Positions 35,416-44,287 are shown, counted from the first letter of the stretch. The stretch is DNA of 64,000 nt from Halopseudomonas litoralis (GCF_900105005.1 NZ_LT629748.1:3658001-3722000); one strand, 5' to 3'. The notes: generated by a model not told the origin, from the letters alone. Numbers and translations are program-made.

Positions 35416-35856
35416 TCAGGGGGCCTCGGTAATCAAACTCAACCGGGTTATGCCGCCCTGCTGCAATGCGGCCATGCCTTCGATCACCGCGCCGTAATCA
35501 GCGTGGCGGTCAGCCCGGATGAAGATCTGGGTATCGGGTCTGGCGGCGACCAGGGCACTGATGCGCTGGCGCATCTCCTCCAGCGAACTGCTGCTGTCGG
35601 TGTACTCCTCGGTATCAACTGTGTCGCCTTCGTTCCAGTGGTAGTGACCCTCATCATCTATCGATAAGGTGACAATATTGAGAGGGTCGTCATTGGCCAG
35701 GGCTTCGCTGGCGACCTTGGGCAGTTCGATCTGTACGCCCTGGGTGAGCATGGGCGCGGTGACCATGAAGATCACCAGCAGCACCAGCATCACGTCGATA
35801 TAGGGCACCACGTTCATTTCCGCGTTGGGCCGGAGCTTTCTACGGGCTGGACGCAT
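35416..35856 (-). CDS. exbD: ExbD biopolymer transport protein
   Basis: Proton-channel partner of ExbB. The 146-residue protein has the basic cytosolic N-terminus (RPARRKLRPNAEMN), a single membrane helix VVPYIDVMLVLLVIFMVTAP carrying the essential Asp (about residue 22), and a periplasmic domain ending RLSLITE. Three bases separate it from exbB upstream, four from tonB downstream, so the three genes are translated as a unit. Confidence 0.95.
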   Translation of the reverse strand: MRPARRKLRPNAEMNVVPYIDVMLVLLVIFMVTAPMLTQGVQIELPKVASEALANDDPLNIVTLSIDDEGHYHWNEGDTVDTEEYTDSSSSLEEMRQRISALVAARPDTQIFIRADRHADYGAVIEGMAALQQGGITRLSLITEAP

Positions 35857-35859
35857 GGT

Positions 35860-36543
35860 TCAGTTCCCCGCCCGGTTGTGCAGGCGACGGTGCAGGATGA
35901 TCGAGAACTCTTCGGCGAAGTCGTAATAGCGGCTGACCAACCCTTCACTGCGCGCGGCAAAGCGGTTGTAGGCGATCACCGCGGGAATGGCCGCAAACAG
36001 ACCGATGGCGGTGGCGATCAGCGCTTCGGCAATGCCCGGCGCTACCGCTGCCAGGGTCGCCTGCTCGGACTGCGACAGGCCGATAAAGGAATTCATGATG
36101 CCCCACACGGTGCCGAACAGCCCGATATAGGGGCTGACCGAGCCGACTGTGGCGAGGAATGGCAGATGCTTTTCCAGGCGTTGTTGTTCCCGGGAGATGG
36201 CTACGTGCATGGCACGTTGCACGCCTTCCATTACCGCTTCCGGCTCGCTTTGCTGGCTCTGCAGATGGGCGAACTCGTAGTAGCCGGCGTAGAAGATGCC
36301 TTCCACGCCGGGGCTCTCGGGCTGCTGTTTCTGGTACAGCTGCTTGAGGTTGCTGTCTTTCGACCGGAAGCTCTGCTCGAAGCGTGACAGCGAATGCCTG
36401 GCCGAGGCCATCAGGCTGCTGCGCTGGACGATCAGAAACCAGGAGATCAGCGAGGCAAGCACCAGAATCAGCATCACCAGTTGTACCAGCAGGCTGGCTT
36501 CGGCAATCAGCGTCCAGGGCGACATGTTGTGGGTGGTTTCCAT
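35860..36543 (-). CDS. exbB: ExbB/TolQ-family proton channel protein
   Basis: From ATG 36543 (AAGGAG site) it has 227 residues and three membrane helices: one near 13-37, and the pair LPFLATVGSVSPYIGLFGTVWGIMNSFIGL and ATLAAVAPGIAEALIATAIGLFAAIPAVIAYNRF that carry the conserved Thr and Gly residues of the ion path. The 19 extra residues upstream overlap the phytase gene end and are not needed. Begins 13 bp after the phytase stop. Confidence 0.95.
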   Translation of the reverse strand: METTHNMSPWTLIAEASLLVQLVMLILVLASLISWFLIVQRSSLMASARHSLSRFEQSFRSKDSNLKQLYQKQQPESPGVEGIFYAGYYEFAHLQSQQSEPEAVMEGVQRAMHVAISREQQRLEKHLPFLATVGSVSPYIGLFGTVWGIMNSFIGLSQSEQATLAAVAPGIAEALIATAIGLFAAIPAVIAYNRFAARSEGLVSRYYDFAEEFSIILHRRLHNRAGN

Positions 36544-36556
36544 GGGTATCTGCTCC

Positions 36557-38494
36557 TTAATCCAGTTGCAGCGCGTCGGCGATACTCTGCCAAGGCACAT
36601 ATTTGTAGTTCTGATTGCCTTCCGGCATGCGCTTGCGACCGTCCTGCACCATCAGCATCCCGGCGCTCCAAGGGCCGCCGAGATTGGCAGAGGTGACTTC
36701 CAGACCATCGGTTTCGGATACGCCGTCGATACCCAGTTCGGCGTTCAGACCAATGCGGAAGCTGCCGCGCAGGGCGAAGGGTGGCTCGGCGTCAGTGACC
36801 ACGTAGCTGTCGTTGCCCTGACTGGAGATCACCAGATAGGGATGTTCCGGGTGTTGATAGAGGGCCAGACCTTCGATATCCGCCTCGACCGGGCCGTCGA
36901 CGTTGATTACACGGGTCATTTCGGTGGAGGCATCCTCACCGGCATCCAGTGCCCAGACCGCTTCGCCTTCTTCGCCAATGAACAGGTGCTGGCGCTGATC
37001 ATCCACTACGCAGCCCTCGGGCTGGGTGGCGACGGAGAACTCACGTACCAGCTCGCCGCGTGCTTCACCGCTGCGGCCATCCAGCCGGTATTGCAGAAAC
37101 CGGCCATCCTTGTCATTGGCGATGGCGTAGATGCGCCCATCCGCTGCCTGACCCATGCACAGGCCGTAGATCTCGTCCAGCGGTGTCGCAATTTGGCCTA
37201 AATCCCGCAGGCCGCCGGCGACCGGGTCGATGCCGAACAGCTGCAGGCTGTTGTGGTCGCGGTTACTGGCTACGGCCAGATCCAGCTGCTGCTCGCCCAG
37301 TTGGAAGCCGCTGCGCACATCTACGTTGTTCAAGCGGCCCGCGTGCAGATACTGCAACTGCTGACCCTGCAGATCGTAAACAGCCAGGCCATTGCGCTTG
37401 TCGGTGCCCAGCACGCGGGACTGAGCCGGGTCGGTTGGGTGCAGCCAGATCGCCGGATCATCGGCGGCGTCGCCGACGCTGGGTACCGATTCGGTCTGTG
37501 CCAGTGGCTGTACCATCGGCATCGACTCGTTGCTGTTCAGCGTTTTGTGGGGCCAATCGATACGGCTCTGGTACAGCCGGCCATCGTCACCATCCACGAT
37601 CAGCAGTTCGGCCTGTCCGTCGACTGCGCGCGCAGTCAGCCGCTCCGGCTCCACTGTGCCATCCAGCACCAGCGGTGCAAGCGCTTCCCAGCCCTCCGCA
37701 GTTAGACGGTAGCTGTGCAACTGGCGCGCATCCGCATCCAGTGCCATCAGACCGCCGGGGATCACGGTCAGACCAGCGACCAGTTCCTGCAGACCACCGA
37801 AGGGGGCGAGCATGTCCACTGGCTGGCGGCCAAGTTCCGCTTCGGGGTGGGCACCGTAGGCCCAGATGCCAACGCTTTCCTCGTTGACGTACAGCAAGTG
37901 CTGCTGCTCATCCACCGCGCAATGCTCGGCTTCCGGCGGCAGGCCCAGGCTGCGCACATGGGCCGCTTGCTCCAGCAGCTGGCTGGCGCTGCCAACCAGC
38001 CACTGATCGCCTTTGCCTTCCTCACCGATGATGAACAGGTGCAGGTTGCTTGCGTCATCCCGGTACAAACACAGATTCTCGATGCGGTAATCGCTGCTCG
38101 GCAGCACCAGCTTGCGGCGCACGGTCAGGCTGTCGGCATCGGCTTGCAGCAGAGTCGGCTGTTGCAGCGCGGTTTCGGTGGTGGCGATCAGCAGTTGCTC
38201 GCCCAGCATCCGGGCATCCAGGGCGCTGAAGTTGCCAGAGTGTTGCGCCCGTTTCTGGCCGCGTGCATCCAGCAGCCAGAGGCCGTCAGCATTGGCAGCC
38301 AGGCGCTGGCCGTTGTTCAGCAGCAGCCAGGATTCGGCGCTCTGGGCATGGGCCGGTGACCAGGCTTGCAGGGCTGCGTTTTGCACGCTGCGCTCGCTAT
38401 AAGCGCTTGGCTGGTCGGCGGCGCCGGAACAGGCGGTAAGCAGGCCGGACAGAGCCAGAGCGGCCAGGGGTGTCAGGCGAAATCGGTGATACAT
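36557..38494 (-). CDS. Two-domain beta-propeller phytase, lipoprotein
   Basis: Hydrolyses phytate (inositol hexakisphosphate), using calcium. The 645-residue precursor has a lipobox LLTAC (C22), so it is anchored in a membrane. The C-terminal half is a complete BPP propeller: DAADDPAIW at 342-350, NNVDVR at 389-394, ASNRD, EIYGLCMGQ, QPEGCVVDD, LFIGEEG, DIEGLALYQ and TDGLEV. The N-terminal half (about 30-330) is a second propeller that lacks the DAADDPAIW motif and looks non-catalytic, as known for dual-domain BPPs where it helps activity. Ribosome site AAGGAA. Lies 72 bp after the receptor. Confidence 0.93.
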   Translation of the reverse strand: MYHRFRLTPLAALALSGLLTACSGAADQPSAYSERSVQNAALQAWSPAHAQSAESWLLLNNGQRLAANADGLWLLDARGQKRAQHSGNFSALDARMLGEQLLIATTETALQQPTLLQADADSLTVRRKLVLPSSDYRIENLCLYRDDASNLHLFIIGEEGKGDQWLVGSASQLLEQAAHVRSLGLPPEAEHCAVDEQQHLLYVNEESVGIWAYGAHPEAELGRQPVDMLAPFGGLQELVAGLTVIPGGLMALDADARQLHSYRLTAEGWEALAPLVLDGTVEPERLTARAVDGQAELLIVDGDDGRLYQSRIDWPHKTLNSNESMPMVQPLAQTESVPSVGDAADDPAIWLHPTDPAQSRVLGTDKRNGLAVYDLQGQQLQYLHAGRLNNVDVRSGFQLGEQQLDLAVASNRDHNSLQLFGIDPVAGGLRDLGQIATPLDEIYGLCMGQAADGRIYAIANDKDGRFLQYRLDGRSGEARGELVREFSVATQPEGCVVDDQRQHLFIGEEGEAVWALDAGEDASTEMTRVINVDGPVEADIEGLALYQHPEHPYLVISSQGNDSYVVTDAEPPFALRGSFRIGLNAELGIDGVSETDGLEVTSANLGGPWSAGMLMVQDGRKRMPEGNQNYKYVPWQSIADALQLD

Positions 38495-38566
38495 GAATAT
38501 TCCTTCACAGCAAGTGTCAGTGGGGAACGCCGAGTGACGGGCCCGCAGGCCCGCCGTGCGGTCGGA

Positions 38567-41092
38567 TCAGAAGTGCGTCAGAGTCAGGCCGATCTTGTAG
38601 CTCGGGCCGTACTCTTCGTATTGGGCGTTGTAGCGGCGGCTGCCGGTGTAGACGTAGTAGGACTCGTCGGTGAGGTTCTGCGCCTCGAAGAACACCTGCA
38701 GGTTGTCGCGCAGGAAGTAGCTGGCGCTGAAGTCGACGAACAGCTGGTCATCCACTTGGTAGTCATAGCGCGAGTCCAGCACATCGCCGACCTCGTCCAG
38801 GTAGTCGGATTTGTAGTTGGTCGACAAGCGCAGACTCAGGCTGTCGTTTTCCCAGCCGACCGTCAGGTTGCCGGTGACGTCGGACTGACCCGGCAGGCTG
38901 ATACTGCGGCCACGCATGGCACCCAGATCCGGGTCGAACTGTTCGATGTCGGCGTCCGAGTGGGTGAAGGTGGTGTTGGCATTCAGCAGCAAGCCGTTCC
39001 ATGGAGCTGGCAGCCAGCTGAACTTCTGGGAGTAGGCCAGCTCCAGTCCATAGACCTCGGCGCTTTCGCCGTTGACCGAAGTGATGGCTTCGCTGAAATC
39101 GACATAGTCACCGGTGCCGGCGACATCCGCGGTATAGACGAAGTTGTCGATGTCCTTGTAGAACAGAAAGGCCGACACGGCACCGGCGCGACCCATGTAG
39201 TGCTCGATGCCGAGGTCGAAGTTGGCGGACTCCAGCGGGTTGAGGTCAGGGTTGCCGAACTCGGCCTCGTCATCATCCATCATGAAGCCGGGGAATAGCT
39301 GACCGAAGGTTGGGCGCACCACGCTGTTGGTCCAGGCGGTGCGGATCTGGGTCTTGTCGTTGAGCTGGTAGATGGCATGGAGGCCCGGCAGCCAGTGATC
39401 GTATTTGTTGTTGGTGTTATTGGCGGTGAATTCGCCATTGTCCAGGCCGGTGCCGCGGGCCTTCAGCCTGGTGCTTTCATAGCGAATCCCAGCGATGATG
39501 CGCAGGTCATCGATATCCAGGGTACTCATCAGGTAGGCGGCGTTGATGTCTTCCTCGATGGTGAAGTCGTTGATGCGTGACTCCTCTTCGTTGTAGAAAC
39601 TGTCCCTATCCAGGCCACTGATCAGATTCTCCACCGCGCTGTCGGAGATTTCCGGTCCGAAACGGCCCAGACCGTAATCGGTGGTGCCACGGGTGAAGCC
39701 GGACAGGTTCAACTGAGCGTCGCTGAAACCCAGATCACCGAAGTCTTCATAGGTCCAGATATCCAGGTCGTTGTCCTTTTCCCGACGGCTTACCTTGCCG
39801 CCGAAGGCCACCTGCGAGGGCATGCTGCTCAGGTAGAAGTCCCGGGTCAGGTCGAGCTTGATGTTCTTCTCGGTGTCGGTGGTTTTCTGCTTCTCCCATT
39901 CGAGTTCGGTCAGGCTGAAATTGTTGGGGTCATGCAAGTCCGCTCCGCTGCGCAGCCGTGGTTTGCGGGTGCCGTTGTAGCCGATATTGCTGAAATCATC
40001 ATTGCCTTCGAAAGCCGCATTGCCGATACCACCGGGGCTATCCTCGCCGGCCTTGCTGTATCCGGCCTGCGCACTGATGCCCCACTCGCCCAGCTGGCGT
40101 TTGCCGCCGAACACGAAGCTCTTGACCTCCTGGGTTTCCTCGCGGGCCTTGAGCTCGCGGGAGACTTCGGCGTCGCCCAGCTCACCGGACAATTGCGGAT
40201 CGGCGAACTCGGTGACCAGACCCTGGCGCACCTCGTCGTCCTTGTAGCGGCTATAGAGGGTACGCAGCCAGACTTCGCTGTGCTCATCCGGGCGGTAATC
40301 CAGGTTCAGACCGAAACCGGTGCGCTCGCGGGTGATGTCGTAGCGGCGCTGCTCAACTTCCTCCAGCTGGTTGCCGTCATCGAAGTCCCAGGCGCCGCCG
40401 GTTTCGACGTTATCCGAACCGAACTCCCGCTCCTGCCAACTCAGGGCAGCGGCGATACCGAAGTTGTCCACGCCATCGCCAATACTGAAGCGGTTGCTGA
40501 AGGCGGCGGATAGTTTGGGGCTGTTCTCGCTGGTATTCTCGTCATGGCTGCCTTCGGCGCTGAGGCTGTAGAACAGGCCGTCATGGTCGAAGGCTGACAG
40601 GCTTTCGACCTCGATGGTGCCGCCCAGGGAGTTGGCGTCCATATCCGGCGTCAACGTCTTGACCACCGACAGCGACTGCACCAGCTCGCTGGGCAACACA
40701 TCCATGGCCACCGCCCGGCGATCATCCTCTGGTGCCGGCACCAGAGTACCGTTGATGGTCACGCTGTTCAGATCTGAACTCAGCCCGCGCACCCGCACAA
40801 AGCGGCCTTCACCCTGGTCGCGCTCAACCGACAGGCCGGGGATACGCTGCAGGGCCTCGGCGGCGTTGTCATCGGGCAACTGGCCGATGGCGTCGGCATG
40901 TACCACGCTTTTTATAGTATTGGCGCGGCGCTGATCGTCCAGCGCCTGCTCCAGCTGCGCGGCCTGGCCAATGACATCAACCACTTCGGGTTGCTGGGTC
41001 TGCGCATACAGCGGCGCGCTTACGGCGATGGCCAGCGCCAGCGCGCTGAGACGAAACCCGGTGCTCCGAGTCATGGCATGTTGCACGGACAT
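38567..41092 (-). CDS. TonB-dependent outer-membrane receptor (probably phytate/organophosphate)
   Basis: An 841-residue receptor. Signal peptide ends near APLYAQ; the TonB-box-like VVDVIGQ follows at about 37-43, then a plug (LPDDNAAEALQRIPGLSVERDQGEGRFVRVRGL, about 70-102), and a 22-strand barrel ending in LTLTHF with a terminal Phe. It most resembles the large Caulobacter-type TonB receptor family (TIGR01782). AGGGAG site 7 nt before the ATG at 41092. Beta-propeller phytases are known to be genetically linked to such receptors in Proteobacteria, and this one heads the phytase-exbB-exbD-tonB run. Confidence 0.92.
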   Translation of the reverse strand: MSVQHAMTRSTGFRLSALALAIAVSAPLYAQTQQPEVVDVIGQAAQLEQALDDQRRANTIKSVVHADAIGQLPDDNAAEALQRIPGLSVERDQGEGRFVRVRGLSSDLNSVTINGTLVPAPEDDRRAVAMDVLPSELVQSLSVVKTLTPDMDANSLGGTIEVESLSAFDHDGLFYSLSAEGSHDENTSENSPKLSAAFSNRFSIGDGVDNFGIAAALSWQEREFGSDNVETGGAWDFDDGNQLEEVEQRRYDITRERTGFGLNLDYRPDEHSEVWLRTLYSRYKDDEVRQGLVTEFADPQLSGELGDAEVSRELKAREETQEVKSFVFGGKRQLGEWGISAQAGYSKAGEDSPGGIGNAAFEGNDDFSNIGYNGTRKPRLRSGADLHDPNNFSLTELEWEKQKTTDTEKNIKLDLTRDFYLSSMPSQVAFGGKVSRREKDNDLDIWTYEDFGDLGFSDAQLNLSGFTRGTTDYGLGRFGPEISDSAVENLISGLDRDSFYNEEESRINDFTIEEDINAAYLMSTLDIDDLRIIAGIRYESTRLKARGTGLDNGEFTANNTNNKYDHWLPGLHAIYQLNDKTQIRTAWTNSVVRPTFGQLFPGFMMDDDEAEFGNPDLNPLESANFDLGIEHYMGRAGAVSAFLFYKDIDNFVYTADVAGTGDYVDFSEAITSVNGESAEVYGLELAYSQKFSWLPAPWNGLLLNANTTFTHSDADIEQFDPDLGAMRGRSISLPGQSDVTGNLTVGWENDSLSLRLSTNYKSDYLDEVGDVLDSRYDYQVDDQLFVDFSASYFLRDNLQVFFEAQNLTDESYYVYTGSRRYNAQYEEYGPSYKIGLTLTHF

Positions 41093-41407
41093 GGTGATCT
41101 CCCTGGAAAAAGGCGGCCGCTGCCGGGCCGTTCTGGGGATGCACCTTAGGCAGGTCAGATTTCAGTTCTGTGACGGTCGTGCCCCGAACGGGCGCAAATG
41201 GATGTGATCATGAGCACTTCAGATGGTGTTTGAGCTGATTTGACTATTGCCGTTGGGCTATGGGCGGGTGCCGACGCGTTTAGCGGGGGTCCAGGTGACG
41301 AAACAGCTGCGCTAACGACTTATGCGCTGAGCTGATATGACCCCGGCGCATGCAACCGGATTGTCATCAATGGCTGGTTAGCTTGCCTGCATGAACGGAG
41401 AATCATC
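41093..41407. other. Divergent regulatory region between receptor and GGDEF-like gene
   Basis: No gene in 315 bp. The half nearest the receptor holds a PHO-box-like site (41159-41176) 67 bp before its start. The other half ends with a GGAGAA ribosome site for the plus-strand gene. Otherwise I see no palindrome of note. Confidence 0.6.
41159..41176 (-). promoter_or_regulatory. Candidate PHO box for the phytate operon
   Basis: On the minus strand the 18-mer CCGTCACAGAACTGAAAT matches the E. coli PHO-box consensus (CTGTCAT-N4-CTGTCAY type) at 14 of 18 positions by my count. It lies 67 bp upstream of the receptor start, and a weak -10-like TAAGGT follows after 10 nt. PhoB binding is inferred. 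Confidence 0.55.
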
Positions 41408-42325
41408 ATGACATCCATGCTCGCCATGCACCGCTTCAAGCTCGCCGGCTTGCTGATCGCTGCCCATACCGGGCTGTTGCTGCACCTGCTGGCCGGCGAG
41501 ATCAAGCCGCTGGCTGTCTGGGACTGGCTGGATATCGCCGGCGAGGGTGGTTCGGCGGTGCTACTGCTGACCTGGACCGGCCTGCTGCTCAAGAGCCGCC
41601 CGGCCGGCTATGTGACCAACCTGTTGTTCTTCGGGCTGGCCTGCCTATTCTTCAGTCTGTTCATGGACACTGTGGATGAGTTCATTGTGCTGCCTGATGC
41701 GGTGGCTTGGGACGGCTGGCTGGAGTCCGGGCCCATGCCGCTCGGCTTTGCCTTGCTGACCATGGGGATCTTCCACTGGCACAGGGAGCAGTTGGCGATT
41801 AATGAACAGATGCGCAACCGCGAGCGGGTGTTTCGTGAGCATCGCCAATTCGACAAGCTGACCCCGCTGGGTGATGCCAATTATCTGAAAACCCAGTTCC
41901 AGCTGGCGTTAACCGAGGCCGAAAAGGACCGACAGCCATTGTCGATGATCATGCTGGATCTGGACGGCTTTTCCAGAGTTAATCGGGAATATGGTCATGG
42001 TGAGGGCGATCGTCTGCTGCAGGTGCTGACTCAATTATTGCTGCTGAATCTGCGTCAGCATGATCTGTTGTGCCGTCTGGCGGGAGACAGGTTTGTGATT
42101 GTCCTGCCGCATACGGGTGAGCGGCAGGCGCAGGTGTTGGCCGGGGAAGTAGGCGAGGCGGTGCGCAGCCTGGCCTACAAGAGCAGCCGTCACGGCGAGC
42201 GTGTTGATTTGTCAGCCAGCGTGGTGGCGCTGATGGCCCGGGATGAGGATGCGGACACGTTGTTGCAGCGGCTCAATATCGCCATGGCGCGGGCCAAGCA
42301 GAGCCTGACGGTGAAGTATGGATAG
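41408..42325 (+). CDS. Membrane protein with degenerate GGDEF domain
   Basis: A 305-residue protein with about four membrane helices (11-30, 50-65, 70-88, 110-124) and a GGDEF-like domain from about 150. The metal-binding LDLDGFSRVNREYGH is kept, but the signature is AGDRF (225-229), with the catalytic Glu changed to Arg, so synthesis is unlikely. The I-site RQHD (216-219) keeps exact spacing, so it may bind c-di-GMP as a receptor. The stop overlaps the following AraC gene by 8 bp, tying the two functionally. Confidence 0.9.
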   Translation: MTSMLAMHRFKLAGLLIAAHTGLLLHLLAGEIKPLAVWDWLDIAGEGGSAVLLLTWTGLLLKSRPAGYVTNLLFFGLACLFFSLFMDTVDEFIVLPDAVAWDGWLESGPMPLGFALLTMGIFHWHREQLAINEQMRNRERVFREHRQFDKLTPLGDANYLKTQFQLALTEAEKDRQPLSMIMLDLDGFSRVNREYGHGEGDRLLQVLTQLLLLNLRQHDLLCRLAGDRFVIVLPHTGERQAQVLAGEVGEAVRSLAYKSSRHGERVDLSASVVALMARDEDADTLLQRLNIAMARAKQSLTVKYG

Positions 42326-43367
42326 GCCCAGCGTGCGCAGTGGCTGGCTGGAGTGCGATATCCGCTTCATTCCGGCGCACTACCAGCCTGCCAGTCTAAT
42401 CGACCTGGCGCTGGGCCGCGGTGTCAATGCGCATCGTCTGCTGCAGGGCACCGGTCTGTTCCATGAGGATATTCTCACCGGGCATCAACGGGTCAGCCCG
42501 CAGCAGTTTCTGCTTCTGATCGCCAATGTTCAGCAGCAGATGCATGCTGACGACACCTCTTTCCTGCTTGGCCAGCAGTGGCTGCCTGGGCATTTCGGGG
42601 CCGCCAGCCATGCTCTGGGGCACGCGGTCAATCTGCTGGAGGCGCTGGAGCGTCTGGTGCGCTTGCAACCGTTGTTATGGCCGTTGCTGCGCCTGCGTCT
42701 GCGGGTCGATGAGCACCATATCTGGCTGGAGTGGGGCGACAGCTTCGGGGTGGGCGCGCAGGGCGTGTTTCTGATCGAGGCAGGTATGGCCGCCGTCATG
42801 GGCATGAGCCAGTGGTTATCCGGCCAACGCCTGCCCTGGTCGTTCCACCTGAGTCACGAACAGCCGCGTTATACCGAACAGTATTGGGTGCATCTCGGCG
42901 AGCGACTGCGCTTCGGCAGTCCGCTGAACCAGATGTGCCTGCCGCGTGATTTTCTGTATAAGCCCTGGCTCGGCGCCTCGGCTACTGCGGGTCAGGTGGC
43001 GGAGCAGGAAGGCTTGCTCATGTTGTCGGCGTTGCCCGCCTCGCAGAGTCTGCTGGACAGTCTGCATGACTATCTGGTGGCGCATGTTCGTCGCCCGTTG
43101 CGGCTGGAAGGCGTGGCCGAGGCCTTCGACATGAGCGCTGCAACTCTCAAGCGTAAATTGCACAAGCACGGTACCGGCTTCCAGCAGCAATTGGATCGGG
43201 CCCGCTCCAGTGTGGCCCTGGAGCTCTACCAGAGCCGCGGCTATTCCAGCGAAGACGTTGCCGATTACCTCAACTTCACTGACCGCGCCAACTTCCGCCG
43301 CTCCCTGCGGCGCTGGACCGGGTTATTGCCCAGCGAGCTGCAGAACTGGCTGATGTCCGGGAGGTAG
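42318..43367 (+). CDS. AraC-family regulator (OruR/ArgR-like N-terminal domain)
   Basis: A 349-residue regulator: N-terminal arabinose-binding-like domain of the type PF12625 (about 20-200, PASLIDLALGRGVNAHRLL and GFGAASHALGHAVNLLEAL-like pattern), and the C-terminal double helix-turn-helix with LRLEGVAEAFDMSAATLKRKL (about 258-278) and SSEDVADYLNFTDRANFRRSLRRWTGLLPSEL (about 310-342). Coupled by overlap to the membrane GGDEF-like gene, so the pair may form a signalling unit. Ligand and targets unknown. Confidence 0.92.
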   Translation: MDRPSVRSGWLECDIRFIPAHYQPASLIDLALGRGVNAHRLLQGTGLFHEDILTGHQRVSPQQFLLLIANVQQQMHADDTSFLLGQQWLPGHFGAASHALGHAVNLLEALERLVRLQPLLWPLLRLRLRVDEHHIWLEWGDSFGVGAQGVFLIEAGMAAVMGMSQWLSGQRLPWSFHLSHEQPRYTEQYWVHLGERLRFGSPLNQMCLPRDFLYKPWLGASATAGQVAEQEGLLMLSALPASQSLLDSLHDYLVAHVRRPLRLEGVAEAFDMSAATLKRKLHKHGTGFQQQLDRARSSVALELYQSRGYSSEDVADYLNFTDRANFRRSLRRWTGLLPSELQNWLMSGR

Positions 43368-43450
43368 CGCGCCTGCTTCGCAGCAAGCGCAAATCCGTTC
43401 ATCAAGTCCGAGCGCGGCCGTCTGCGCTCGCCAGGCCGAATCCAGCCTGG
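43366..43450. repeat. Cluster of three short hairpins between AraC gene and mtgA
   Basis: In the 87-bp gap: a GCGC...GCGC arm pair around CTGCTTCGCAG, then GAGCGC-GGCCGTCT-GCGCTC (43410-43429), then CCAGGC-N8-GCCTGG (43431-43450). The last two look like convergent-gene terminators without T-tracts or REP remnants. Confidence 0.45.
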
Positions 43451-43454
43451 CCCC

Positions 43455-44207
43455 TCAACTACCCAGCCGCTGACTCCAATAACGCGGACTCAACCACTGC
43501 GGCCAATCGCGTCCGGCTTCCATCTGTCGCAGGTAATGGCTGCCGCCCAGCTGGCGGGCCTGGCGGCGAATCCAGTTGCTGCGCTGCAGAGCATGGGCCG
43601 GTGGGTTGGCGGCGCTCCAGCGGAGCGGGCTTGGCAGGACCGCGGCCAACTGCGCGGCCTGCTGATCGGACAGGACGCCTGCCGCTACGCCGAAATGGTG
43701 TTCGGCAGCGGCGGAGACACCGAATACCCCATCGTCCCATTCGACGATATTCAGGTACACCTCAAGAATCCGTTGCTTGGGCCAGAGCGTCTCGATGGCC
43801 AGAGTGAACCAGACTTCCAGCCCCTTGCGCAGCCAGCTGCGGTCCGACCAGAGAAACAGGTTCTTGGCGACCTGTTGGCTCAGGGTGCTGGCGCCCCGCA
43901 GATTGCCGCCACGCTGGTTGTGTTCGAGCGCGGCCTGGATTGCCTTGAGGTCGAGGCCATGATGCTCGGCAAAGCGCTGATCTTCGGCGGCGATGACCGC
44001 CATTTTGATGTTGTCGGGTATCTGCCGGTAGGGCAGCCAACGCTTGTGAAAGTCCAGCTGGCGGTTGTCACTGCGCGCCTCGATCCAACGTTCAGCCATC
44101 AGCATCGAGCCGGGTACGGGCACCCAGCGGAACAGGATGACCGGTAGTAGGCTGAACAGTAGGAGAATCAGCAGCCATTTGGTGGTTTTGCGCAGAATCG
44201 TCTTCAA
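43455..44207 (-). CDS. mtgA: Monofunctional peptidoglycan glycosyltransferase MtgA
   Basis: Polymerises lipid II into glycan chains. Glycosyltransferase family 51 motifs: AAEDQRFAEHHG (catalytic Glu), GASTLSQQVAKNLFLW, and RKGLEVWFTLAIETLWPKQRILEVYLNIVEWDDGVFGVSAAAEHHF. One N-terminal membrane helix follows the start. I chose TTG at 44207 (LLKTILRK start, 250 residues), because the only upstream ATG, at 44285, adds residues that cross into the divergent DUF423 promoter and are not typical of MtgA. The true start is uncertain by 26 codons. Confidence 0.9.
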   Translation of the reverse strand: MKTILRKTTKWLLILLLFSLLPVILFRWVPVPGSMLMAERWIEARSDNRQLDFHKRWLPYRQIPDNIKMAVIAAEDQRFAEHHGLDLKAIQAALEHNQRGGNLRGASTLSQQVAKNLFLWSDRSWLRKGLEVWFTLAIETLWPKQRILEVYLNIVEWDDGVFGVSAAAEHHFGVAAGVLSDQQAAQLAAVLPSPLRWSAANPPAHALQRSNWIRRQARQLGGSHYLRQMEAGRDWPQWLSPRYWSQRLGS

Positions 44208-44287
44208 TAGGATTGGCTCGTCTGCCGGCAAAAAGGGTGGTGTAGACTGTGCCGCAGTATAAACCCATCGAGACGGAGACTTCATTG

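Noticed and set aside
38495..38566. Terminator between receptor and phytase genes
   Set aside because: A CGGGCC/GGCCCG stem is present but without T-tract; treated as an intercistronic hairpin and not as an operon end.
42318..43367. AraC regulator as a sure controller of the phytate operon
   Set aside because: Neighbourhood alone does not show it; a PHO box-like site is the stronger lead.
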